From NCBI GenBank assembly GCA_045577925.1, contig JAZNJH010000027.1:1-11392 (forward strand): DNA of 11,392 bases, written 5' to 3'. Below the pieces are notes generated by a model, which was not told the DNA's origin, did not search any database, and worked only from the letters and a program-made list of their open reading frames with translations. This document shows, one piece after another, positions 1 through 5,836 of the stretch (the first letter of the stretch is position 1; each line of letters begins with the position of its first letter). The stretch comes from UBA4717 sp045577925 (GTDB lineage Bacteria > Bacillota > Clostridia > Oscillospirales > CAG-272). Position numbers and translations under genes: made by a program.

Positions 1-60
1 ATGAATTGAAAAGGTATATTGATTACTACAATAACGAAAGAATTTCCATGAAACTAAAAG

Positions 61-91
61 GAATGAGTCCGGTACAGTACCGAACTCATTC
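61..91 (-). terminator. Likely intrinsic terminator (15-bp hairpin) after the MORN gene
   Basis: Bases 61–75 and 77–91 form a nearly perfect inverted repeat, with 14 of 15 pairs matching and a one-base centre, so the RNA would fold with a minimal loop. Read on the minus strand it lies about 80 nt past the MORN gene stop and is followed by CCTTTTAGTTT, a modest U-rich tail. On the plus strand the tail is CACAAGC, so it only makes sense as a minus-strand terminator. The short, interrupted T-tract keeps confidence moderate; it could instead be a protein-binding palindrome. Confidence 0.5.
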
Positions 92-168
92 ACAAGCAAG
101 TTAATATTTAATTTTTGTCTAAACTTTGGGGGTCACTTCACATTAGGCATCCTTTTTTATTATATTAT

Positions 169-1017
169 TTAAGCGGCAATGTCGGCGCTTACCGTTATAC
201 CTTCGGTTTCGCTTGCACGTACTATAACGCCGTTTTCAAAGTATCCGCTGTATTCGCGGCCGCTCGGCCATGTGTATTTGCCCTGACCGTGAAGCTTATT
301 GTTTAAAAATTCGCCTTCGTATATCTCCCCGTTTGCCCAGGTGTATACTCCGTGTCCGGTACGCACGTCATCCTTGAAATCGCCAACGTATTTGTCGCCG
401 TTCGGGAAAACGTATGTTCCCGTACCTTCTCTTTTATCGTCAAGGTATTCGCCGTCGTATATCGAGCCGTCGCTCCAGACGTATTTTCCACGTCCGTTTT
501 TGCGGTCGTTTGCATACATGCCCTCGTAAACAGAGCCGTCTGTCCAAATGTATTTTCCCATACCTTCTTTTTTGCCTGCAGAGAAATTACCTTCATAAAC
601 GTCGCCGTTTGCGAATTTGAATACACCGTAGCCGTCAAGAGCATTGTTCTTGAACTCGCCCTCATAATAATCGCCGTTAGCGTAAGTTATCTTGCCGCTA
701 CCGCTTTTTCCGAGGTTTTCTATACTGCCGTTGTACACGTCGCCGTTGGAATAGGTGATAACACCCTCGATTCCGTCAACCTTGGCGGTGATTCCGTCAG
801 AATAATAAAGCTTACCGTTTACAAGTGCACCCTCTGAGCTTACTTTACCGAAATATTTTACGGTGCCACCGTCATCGGTTTTTATTCTTATATATCTCGT
901 TCCGCTTAAGTATATGCATATAATAAGGAAAAGCAGGCATATTGCCGCGGCGGCGATTATCGCAAGTATAATATTAAACGTGCCGCCCTTTTTATTTTTG
1001 CTTGAGTTATTATCCAT
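169..1017 (-). CDS. Membrane-anchored MORN-repeat protein, function unknown
   Basis: The protein has about 282 residues. A short basic N-terminus (KNKK) precedes one hydrophobic helix at about residues 15–38. With no cleavage site visible, this suggests a signal anchor with the rest of the protein outside the cell. From about residue 87 to the end there are eight consecutive 23-residue MORN repeats of the form YxxGxxYxGxFxxxxxxGxGx; the last is truncated. A degenerate repeat-like segment precedes them. MORN repeats form beta-hairpin rods in other proteins and are linked to protein or membrane contacts, but no enzyme domain is present here, so no function is assigned. AAAGGAG ends 10 nt before the ATG at 1017 and 4 nt before an in-frame GTG at 1023; I prefer the ATG. 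The gene starts about 56 nt after the two-helix membrane protein gene and is probably cotranscribed with it. The family call is secure; location is inferred and role unknown. Confidence 0.88.
   Translation of the reverse strand: MDNNSSKNKKGGTFNIILAIIAAAAICLLFLIICIYLSGTRYIRIKTDDGGTVKYFGKVSSEGALVNGKLYYSDGITAKVDGIEGVITYSNGDVYNGSIENLGKSGSGKITYANGDYYEGEFKNNALDGYGVFKFANGDVYEGNFSAGKKEGMGKYIWTDGSVYEGMYANDRKNGRGKYVWSDGSIYDGEYLDDKREGTGTYVFPNGDKYVGDFKDDVRTGHGVYTWANGEIYEGEFLNNKLHGQGKYTWPSGREYSGYFENGVIVRASETEGITVSADIAA
226..759 (-). repeat. Eight tandem 69-bp coding repeats (MORN units)
   Basis: This is the DNA counterpart of the MORN array. Units of 69 bp encode 23 residues each, with a recurring 'NGDxYEG' or 'DGSxYEG' core. 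The units have diverged at the nucleotide level while keeping the Gly and Tyr positions. This suggests an old, selected array and not a recent slippage expansion. Confidence 0.85.
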
Positions 1018-1073
1018 AAGCACATAGCTCCTTTCTTTTCAGAAGACAAAGGATAAGTATAGTATAATTATGG

Positions 1074-1607
1074 TTAATTTGTACCGCCTTTAATCACTCT
1101 TGCGAAGTTTTCTGCCATTTGTATAAGCTCCGGCAGAGCAATATATGCTATGGCGGCAAGAATTATGAGTAAAATAAAGGAAAATATCACAGAAAACGGG
1201 CTCGCGCCGTTTTTGACGTAAAGCTTTTCGGCTCTTTGCAGATTTTTTTCGGGTATGTAATAGCGGCGCTTCATTATATCCGCTTCATCATTATCCTCTG
1301 TAATAACGAGTCTTGATAAAAGACTGCTTGTTGAAAGTGCGCGCTTTAAAAACAAGTTAGACACGCCCGATTCTGATAAAGACAGAGCCTTTTCGGGCAA
1401 GTCAGCACCGCCTTTTATCAGATGCGCAACGAATCTTCCGATAAGCACTCGGTTATAAAGGCATACAAAGGCGGCTATTGCAAAGCCTGCGATTATCGCC
1501 CATATAATTATACTGCCGCTTACGATAGGACCGCCGAAATTCATTTCAGCCGAGAAAAACGTCTTTATATCATCAAAGATCGCTTTGAAAAAATCAAGTA
1601 TTACCAT
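1074..1607 (-). CDS. Uncharacterised two-helix membrane protein
   Basis: I do not recognise a named family. The 177-residue protein (from the ATG at 1607) has an amphipathic N-terminus rich in Phe and Ile, a first membrane segment at about residues 27–51 and a second at about 137–158. Between them is a polar loop of about 85 residues. This loop contains an acidic stretch (TEDNDEAD) followed by a basic RRYYIPEKNLQRAEKLY segment. Basic residues right after the first helix suggest the loop is cytoplasmic and both ends are outside. The start is uncertain. The frame runs back to a GTG at 1646, but the AGAAAGG at 1622–1628 and a possible -10 at 1654–1659 favour the ATG at 1607, although that spacing (about 14 nt) is long. 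It sits between serS and the MORN gene on the same strand, so a shared envelope role with the MORN protein is possible but only an inference. Confidence 0.75.
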   Translation of the reverse strand: MVILDFFKAIFDDIKTFFSAEMNFGGPIVSGSIIIWAIIAGFAIAAFVCLYNRVLIGRFVAHLIKGGADLPEKALSLSESGVSNLFLKRALSTSSLLSRLVITEDNDEADIMKRRYYIPEKNLQRAEKLYVKNGASPFSVIFSFILLIILAAIAYIALPELIQMAENFARVIKGGTN

Positions 1608-1653
1608 ATTTGTGTATTGCACCTTTCTGAAAGCACAGAATCGCACCTTGCAG

Positions 1654-1682
1654 ATTATATTACAGTGTCAATTACTTAATAA
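1654..1682 (-). promoter_or_regulatory. Possible promoter for the two envelope genes
   Basis: A perfect TATAAT reads on the minus strand at 1654–1659, overlapping the region just after the serS stop. Seventeen bases upstream the -35 position reads TTATTA, a weak match. A start near 1647 would give a 40-nt leader to the ATG at 1607. The weak -35 makes this tentative; readthrough from serS is the alternative. Confidence 0.3.
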
Positions 1683-2943
1683 CGTCAACGCCCATGTATT
1701 TTCTAAGCGCTTCGGGTACTGTTACCGAGCCGTCGGCATTCTGATAGTTTTCAAGAATTGCAGCAACTGTTCTGCCAACCGCAACACCCGAGCCGTTGAG
1801 AGTGTGGACAAATCTTGCTTTATCCTTAGAGTCTCCCTTGAACTTTATATTTGCTCTGCGAGCCTGATAATCAACGAAGTTCGAGCAAGAGCTTATCTCA
1901 ACGTAACGATTGTATGAGGGCATATATACTTCAATATCGTATGTTTTTGCAGAGGAAAAGCCCATGTCGCCTGTTGAGAGGCATACAACACGGTGGGGAA
2001 GCCCGAGGCCCTTGAGCACGTTCTGTGCATCGAGCGTGAGGCTTTCAAGCTCGTCGTATGAGGTTTCGGGGGAGGTGAACTTAACAAGCTCTACCTTGTT
2101 AAACTGATGCTGACGGATAAGTCCGCGAGTGTCTCTTCCCGCGCTTCCTGCTTCAGCTCTGAAGCACGCAGAATATGCGCAGTATTTGATAGGAAGTTCT
2201 GCTCCTGCGAGTATCTCGTCGCGGTGCATGTTAGTAACCGGAACTTCAGCTGTGGGAATGAGGAAGTAATCGTTATTCGTTACCTTAAATGCGTCTTCTT
2301 CAAACTTAGGAAGCTGACCTGTTCCGCGCATTGACGCTCTGTTTACCATGTAGGGAGGAAGGATCTCGGTGTAGCCTGCATCAACGTGACTATCAAGGAA
2401 ATAGCTGATAATTGCGCGCTCAAGCTTTGCTCCGAGCCCTCTGTAAAAGTGGAATCTTGCGCCTGTTACCTTTGCGGCAGTTTCGGGATCGAGTATGCCG
2501 AGCTTTGCACCGATATCCCAGTGAGCCTGAGGCTCAAAGTCGAACGTCGGAACCTCTCCCCACTTGCGGAGCTCTACGTTTTCGCTGTCGTCCTTGCCTA
2601 TCGGAACCGAGTCGTCAGGCATGTTCGGAATGCAGAGAAGTGTGTTTTCGATCTCTAGATCAAGTGCGTTTATCTTATCTGTATCAACCTTTACTCTTTC
2701 GGAAAGCTCCTTCATTTCTGTAAATATTGCCGAAACGTCCTTGCCTTCCTTTTTTAACATAGGAATCTCTTTGGAAACTGCGTTCTGACGAGCTTTCTGA
2801 GCTTCTGTATCAGCAATAAGTGCTCTTCTTTCCTCGTCGAGAGAGAGTATGCGCTCTATTTCTTCGCTGAAATCCTTGCCGCGTGTGAGCAAGCGTTCTT
2901 TTACGTATTCTTTGTTTTCCTTTATAAATTTGATGTCTAACAT
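1672..2943 (-). CDS. serS: Seryl-tRNA synthetase
   Basis: This class II aminoacyl-tRNA synthetase charges tRNA-Ser with serine in the cytosol. The 423-residue length is normal. Residues about 25–105 form the charged, coiled-coil N-terminal arm that grips the long variable arm of tRNA-Ser. The catalytic domain shows the TAE serine-site motif (231–233), motif 2 with the FRAEAGSAGRDTRGL signature (261–275) and motif 3 around NGSGVAVGRT (383–392). The ATG at 2943 has GGAGG 8 nt upstream. Only 16 bases separate it from the parB stop, and that gap is filled by the ribosome binding site, so serS is almost certainly read from the parAB transcript. There is no room for a T-box leader, which many Firmicutes serS genes carry, so direct sensing of uncharged tRNA-Ser is not apparent here. 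Confidence 0.97.
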   Translation of the reverse strand: MLDIKFIKENKEYVKERLLTRGKDFSEEIERILSLDEERRALIADTEAQKARQNAVSKEIPMLKKEGKDVSAIFTEMKELSERVKVDTDKINALDLEIENTLLCIPNMPDDSVPIGKDDSENVELRKWGEVPTFDFEPQAHWDIGAKLGILDPETAAKVTGARFHFYRGLGAKLERAIISYFLDSHVDAGYTEILPPYMVNRASMRGTGQLPKFEEDAFKVTNNDYFLIPTAEVPVTNMHRDEILAGAELPIKYCAYSACFRAEAGSAGRDTRGLIRQHQFNKVELVKFTSPETSYDELESLTLDAQNVLKGLGLPHRVVCLSTGDMGFSSAKTYDIEVYMPSYNRYVEISSCSNFVDYQARRANIKFKGDSKDKARFVHTLNGSGVAVGRTVAAILENYQNADGSVTVPEALRKYMGVDVIK

Positions 2944-2959
2944 TTTCTTTTCCTCCGGT

Positions 2960-3859
2960 TTATTTTATATCGTCAAATATTGCGGCTGTGCACAACTTTA
3001 TTAAAATATCCTCTAGCTCCTCTGTGCTCGAAAAAGCTATCGAAATACTTTTGCTTCTTGAAGAATCTGATATCTTTACGCGGCTTCCGATATGCGCCGT
3101 TGCCTTGTTCTCGATCGCCTTGTAATATTCTCTGAGCTGACGCTTTTCGGCGCTTTCTTCTTTGCCCTCGCGTTCAATGCTTCTCGAGTTCAAGCGCCTT
3201 ACCGCCTCTTCCGTGGCGCGCACGCTGAGCGCTTCTTCGGATATTCTCTTTGCAAGCGGTAGCATATCATCGGGATTTTTAAGTCCGAGCAGCGCTCTTG
3301 CGTGCCCCGTCGAAATGCTTTCGTCTGATACGAGGTCTAAAACCTCGTCGGGCAGATCGAGCAGGCGAAGAAAATTCGTTATGCTGACACGGCTTTTGCC
3401 AACAGTTGCGGCAAGATCAGCCTGTGTCATATCATATTCATCGATAAGCGCCCTGTATGCCCTTGCTTCTTCGATGGGGTTTAAGTCTTTTCTCTGAATG
3501 TTCTCTATCAAAGCAAGCTCGGCAGCTTTTTTGTCGTCTATATCAAGTATAATAACCGGTATTTCCGATAATCCTGCCATTTTTGCGGCTCTCCAGCGGC
3601 GTTCGCCGGCAATTATCGTAAAATACCCTTCGTTTTGCGCCGGTCTTACCGCGATCGGCTGAATAACTCCGTTTTTTGCTATGGAATCGGCAAGTTCGGT
3701 TAATAATTCAAGGTCAAATTCGCGCCTTGGCTGATCGGGATTCGGCTCAATCTTTGATAATCGCAGGGTTTTTGAGCTTTCGCTCTCTTCCTGCTCTATT
3801 GTATTATCAAGAAACAGCGTATCAAATCCGCGGCCAAGTGAAGACTTCTTTTTTGCCAT
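2960..3859 (-). CDS. parB: Chromosome-partitioning protein ParB (Spo0J), CTP-dependent DNA clamp
   Basis: ParB binds parS, closes into a CTP-dependent sliding clamp, spreads along DNA, loads SMC condensin at the origin region and stimulates the ParA ATPase. The 299-residue protein begins with the short LGRGFDTLF motif (8–16) typical of the ParA-contacting tail. Box I is GERRWR (85–90) and box II is ENIQR (119–123); together they form the CTP site and both are intact. A helix-turn-helix domain (about 144–170, TQADLAATVGKSRVSITNF) and the STGHARALLG segment (183–192) read parS. The C-terminal part (about 240–299) is the dimerisation region. GAGGAG lies 9 nt before the ATG. The gene follows parA after 30 bases and precedes serS, in one operon. 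Confidence 0.96.
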   Translation of the reverse strand: MAKKKSSLGRGFDTLFLDNTIEQEESESSKTLRLSKIEPNPDQPRREFDLELLTELADSIAKNGVIQPIAVRPAQNEGYFTIIAGERRWRAAKMAGLSEIPVIILDIDDKKAAELALIENIQRKDLNPIEEARAYRALIDEYDMTQADLAATVGKSRVSITNFLRLLDLPDEVLDLVSDESISTGHARALLGLKNPDDMLPLAKRISEEALSVRATEEAVRRLNSRSIEREGKEESAEKRQLREYYKAIENKATAHIGSRVKISDSSRSKSISIAFSSTEELEDILIKLCTAAIFDDIK

Positions 3860-3889
3860 ATAATAAATCTCCTCTTTGCTTTAGCTCTG

Positions 3890-4654
3890 TTAATCCAGAC
3901 GTTCTGTCAGTTCTTTTGCTATATCCGCGTATGCCGCGGCACCCTTGGAGTTCTTGTCGTAGTAGAGAATCGGCTCTCCAAAGCTCGGAGCCTCCGAAAG
4001 CCTTACGCTTCTGGCAACGACTGTTCTGAAAAGCTTATCAGCATAGTATTTTTTAAGCTCGTCCATAACCTGAGTTGTTAGATTAAGACGGCCGTTATAC
4101 ATCGTTATAAGTATACCGACAATGTCGAGCTCGCCGTTATAATGCTTTTTTACGAGCTTTATTGTCAAAAGCAGCTGCGTCAACCCCTCAAGCGCGAAAT
4201 ATTCGCACTGCATGGGGATTATAACTCCCGAGCTTGCCGTTAGCGCGTTTATAGACAAAAGTCCGAGCGACGGCGGGCAGTCTATTATCATGTAGTCATA
4301 GTCGTCCTCAAGAGTTTTCAGGGCGTCCTTGATTCTCGATTCACGCCTTTCGGCATCTGCAAGCTCAAGCTCGGCGCCTGCAAGTGTTATATGCGAGGGA
4401 ATAACCGACAAATTCTTGAAGCTTGTTGTTATAACGGCATCTTTTGCTTCGCAGTTCCCGACTATAACGTCATAGATCGAGTGCTCAATGCCTTTTTTTC
4501 TTATACCGACACCGCTCGTTGCGTTTCCCTGAGGGTCAGAGTCGATAAGAAGCACTCGTTTACCCATATCGCCGAGTGCGGCAGCTATATTTACTGCGGA
4601 GGTGGTTTTGCCAACGCCGCCTTTTTGATTTACAAGTGATAATATATGCGCCAA
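3890..4654 (-). CDS. parA: Chromosome-partitioning ATPase ParA (Soj)
   Basis: ParA is a deviant Walker-type ATPase. Its ATP-bound dimer binds DNA nonspecifically and is reset by ParB; in Bacillus, Soj also modulates DnaA. The 254-residue protein, chromosomal ParA size without an N-terminal helix-turn-helix, shows the deviant Walker A KGGVGKTT (11–18), Walker A' with D40 in DSDPQGNAT (38–46) and Walker B DCPPSLG with D125. The C-terminal RSVRLSEAPSFGEP segment contributes to DNA binding. Translation must begin at TTG (4652–4654): no ATG lies near the Walker motif, and GGAGGA sits 6 nt upstream. The near-consensus promoter at 4701–4729 supplies the transcript, and parS sites lie just beyond it, the usual arrangement for a chromosomal parABS locus. 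Confidence 0.97.
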   Translation of the reverse strand: MAHILSLVNQKGGVGKTTSAVNIAAALGDMGKRVLLIDSDPQGNATSGVGIRKKGIEHSIYDVIVGNCEAKDAVITTSFKNLSVIPSHITLAGAELELADAERRESRIKDALKTLEDDYDYMIIDCPPSLGLLSINALTASSGVIIPMQCEYFALEGLTQLLLTIKLVKKHYNGELDIVGILITMYNGRLNLTTQVMDELKKYYADKLFRTVVARSVRLSEAPSFGEPILYYDKNSKGAAAYADIAKELTERLD

Positions 4655-4660
4655 AACTGA

Positions 4661-4666
4661 TCCTCC
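4661..4666 (-). promoter_or_regulatory. Ribosome binding site fixing the parA TTG start
   Basis: GGAGGA on the minus strand lies 6 nt before TTG, the only start codon that keeps the complete N-terminal strand ahead of Walker A. A strong SD with a weak start codon may set ParA levels; that last point is inference. Confidence 0.8.
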
Positions 4667-4700
4667 GTAAAATTACGTTAATACATGTTATTACCTTAAT

Positions 4701-4729
4701 ATTATATCACTCATAAATATCAATGTCAA
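4701..4729 (-). promoter_or_regulatory. Consensus sigma-A promoter of parA-parB-serS
   Basis: On the minus strand TTGACA (4724–4729) is separated by exactly 17 bp from TATAAT (4701–4706), with an extended -10 TGA (4707–4709). Every element matches consensus. Transcription would start near 4694, leaving a leader of about 40 nt before the TTG of parA. The nearest parS palindrome begins about 48 bp upstream of the -35, close enough for a spreading ParB clamp to influence the promoter. Confidence 0.88.
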
Positions 4730-4776
4730 GGAAATATTGACACAACAGAGCCTCAGAGAAGATTATTTAACCGACA

Positions 4777-4802
4777 ACATATGTTTCACGTGAAACATAT
4801 GT
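4777..4802. other. parS: parS centromere site 1 (26-bp perfect palindrome)
   Basis: The core TGTTTCACGTGAAACA at 4782–4797 is an exact match to the Firmicutes parS consensus, the ParB binding and clamp-loading site. Perfect dyad symmetry continues 5 bp on each side (ACATA / TATGT), giving 26 bp in total. It lies in the noc-like/parA gap, upstream of the parA promoter. Confidence 0.95.
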
Positions 4803-4811
4803 AAGGGAAAG

Positions 4812-4837
4812 AATAATGTTTCACGTGAAACATTATT
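4812..4837. other. parS: parS centromere site 2 (26-bp perfect palindrome overlapping a stop codon)
   Basis: The core TGTTTCACGTGAAACA at 4817–4832 is identical to site 1. Symmetry again continues 5 bp on each side but with different bases (AATAA / TTATT). The right flank includes the TAA stop codon (4833–4835) of the Noc-like gene. The two centres are 35 bp apart. Confidence 0.95.
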
Positions 4838-5636
4838 TGGTCACGCTTATCGTATAGCTTATCCCTCCTTCGAGATCCTGCTTCGCTATTTCAGCCTTAG
4901 CACCGTTTTTTTCTATAAGACCGGTAAGCTTTGCAATAGAATTGTCAATAAGCTTGAAATTGAATCCGAACGACCGCTTTTCTGCTTTTTTCGTGGATTC
5001 TGCCAGCTTTTTTATGTTCGGGCGTTTTTTGATAAGATAGTCTATTACTGCGCCACGGACTTCTTTATCTTCAAGCTCTGATATTTCAATGCACACGGCT
5101 TCAGTCATTTGTGAAATGAGCAAAAGCCTGCGTTCTTCCCAAGTCAGTCTGTTAAGCTTTAAAAGATTGTTTATTCTGTTAAATGGCAGCCCCGACTTTG
5201 ACACAAGCTCGCTTATGCTGTAATCTCTCGTTTTTATAAGAAACTCAAGCGCAGCTGCCGCCCTGAACGGATCTGACGGAGAACAGAGGCAATACTCGGC
5301 AAGAATTATTGCATCGCGTGTTTCTACATCGGTTACGACGTGGCAGAGTACACGGTTTCGCCCGAGAAGTGACAGCGCCGAAAATCTCCGCTCTCCGCTG
5401 ATTATACTGTATTCGTCAAGCGTATTATCGTAATATACGCGTATCGGAGAAAGCAAGCCAAGACTTCTGATGCTCTGAGCCATTGTGATTATTTCACCAT
5501 CGGCTACCGGTGAGGGTGGAATTATGTGCCTGAGCCTGTTTTTATCAATATATTTTATGTACGCGCTCTTTGCTATTTTTTGCTTATCGCTTTTTTCTTT
5601 GCTTTCTTCAGCTTTAACCTTTTTACTAAATAACAT
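4833..5636 (-). CDS. noc: Noc-like ParB-family protein with a degenerate CTPase box
   Basis: By position (after rsmG, before parA) this is the nucleoid-occlusion gene noc. Noc binds chromosomal sites and the membrane and blocks division over the nucleoid. The 267-residue protein keeps box I, GERRFSA (81–87), and a helix-turn-helix (about 138–163, SISELVSKSGLPFNRINNLLKL). However, the ParB box II 'LIENIQRKDLNPI' is replaced by LAEYCLCSPSDPF (112–124), so the Asn and Arg of ENxxR are missing and CTP hydrolysis or even binding may be lost. The C-terminus is basic. The short N-terminus MLFSKKVKAEESKEK lacks the clear amphipathic helix of Bacillus Noc. Two in-frame ATGs exist; the one at 5636 has AAAGGA 8 nt upstream, while the one at 5645 overlaps that element, so I choose 5636. 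ParB-family membership is firm; the Noc name rests on synteny and the activity is uncertain. Confidence 0.82.
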   Translation of the reverse strand: MLFSKKVKAEESKEKSDKQKIAKSAYIKYIDKNRLRHIIPPSPVADGEIITMAQSIRSLGLLSPIRVYYDNTLDEYSIISGERRFSALSLLGRNRVLCHVVTDVETRDAIILAEYCLCSPSDPFRAAAALEFLIKTRDYSISELVSKSGLPFNRINNLLKLNRLTWEERRLLLISQMTEAVCIEISELEDKEVRGAVIDYLIKKRPNIKKLAESTKKAEKRSFGFNFKLIDNSIAKLTGLIEKNGAKAEIAKQDLEGGISYTISVTK

Positions 5637-5644
5637 TTTTCTCA

Positions 5645-5650
5645 TCCTTT
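5645..5650 (-). promoter_or_regulatory. Ribosome binding site selecting the noc-like start
   Basis: AAAGGA on the minus strand is 8 nt before the ATG at 5636 and directly touches the alternative ATG at 5645, which argues for the downstream start. Confidence 0.6.
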
Positions 5651-5675
5651 CGTTTAAGTTACTTTGTACTTACAT

Positions 5676-5706
5676 ATTATCAGCAAAAAGGCGAGAAAAG
5701 TGTCGA
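5676..5706 (-). promoter_or_regulatory. Possible promoter of the noc-like gene
   Basis: On the minus strand TCGACA (5701–5706) and GATAAT (5676–5681) each match consensus at five of six positions, but the spacer is 19 bp. Some promoter is expected because a terminator lies directly upstream. A 7-bp inverted repeat, AATTGGT at 5707–5713 and ACCAATT at 5733–5739, flanks its upstream side and might be an operator. Confidence 0.35.
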
Positions 5707-5755
5707 AATTGGTCAATCACCTCTAAAAAATTACCAATTATTGTAAATTATTATT

Positions 5756-5786
5756 AAAAAACACCCGATTTACAAACTAATCGGGT
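5756..5786 (-). terminator. Intrinsic terminator after rsmG
   Basis: Minus-strand RNA forms an 8-bp stem, ACCCGATT with AATCGGGT (5779–5786 and 5763–5770), and an 8-nt loop, followed by G and six U residues (5756–5761). It sits about 50 nt past the rsmG stop and cleanly ends the prmC-to-rsmG unit. The plus strand also carries a T-rich tail (CTTTTGTTTT), so it may work in both directions. Confidence 0.9.
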
Positions 5787-5836
5787 ACTTTTGTTTTAAA
5801 ACGAAGTATAATAGCATAACATGCAGTATTTTATTT

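Noticed and set aside
1..60. Possible end of another gene at the left edge
   Set aside because: The stretch is too short and shows no frame with recognisable protein features on either strand.
299..837. Several plus-strand and alternative-frame open frames over the MORN gene
   Set aside because: They are shadows of the 69-bp repeat periodicity; the long frame with clear MORN repeats explains the region.
2107..2788. Overlapping plus-strand open frames inside serS
   Set aside because: They lie entirely within the motif-complete serS gene and have no family features.
2941..2962. T-box riboswitch upstream of serS
   Set aside because: Only 16 bases separate parB and serS, so there is no room for a leader.
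4655..4832. Replication origin in the parS gap
   Set aside because: The gap has parS and a promoter but no DnaA boxes or AT-rich unwinding repeats; parS sites alone do not mark oriC.
5637..5726. A possible 15–20-codon leader peptide before the noc-like gene (AGAGGTGATTG start)
   Set aside because: The spacing between the SD-like bases and the GTG or TTG is too short, and there is no regulatory codon run or attenuator pair.
5801..5823. Resemblance to a loxP or dif-like recombination site
   Set aside because: Only short words match and the required inverted arms are absent; a dif site is also not expected near parABS.
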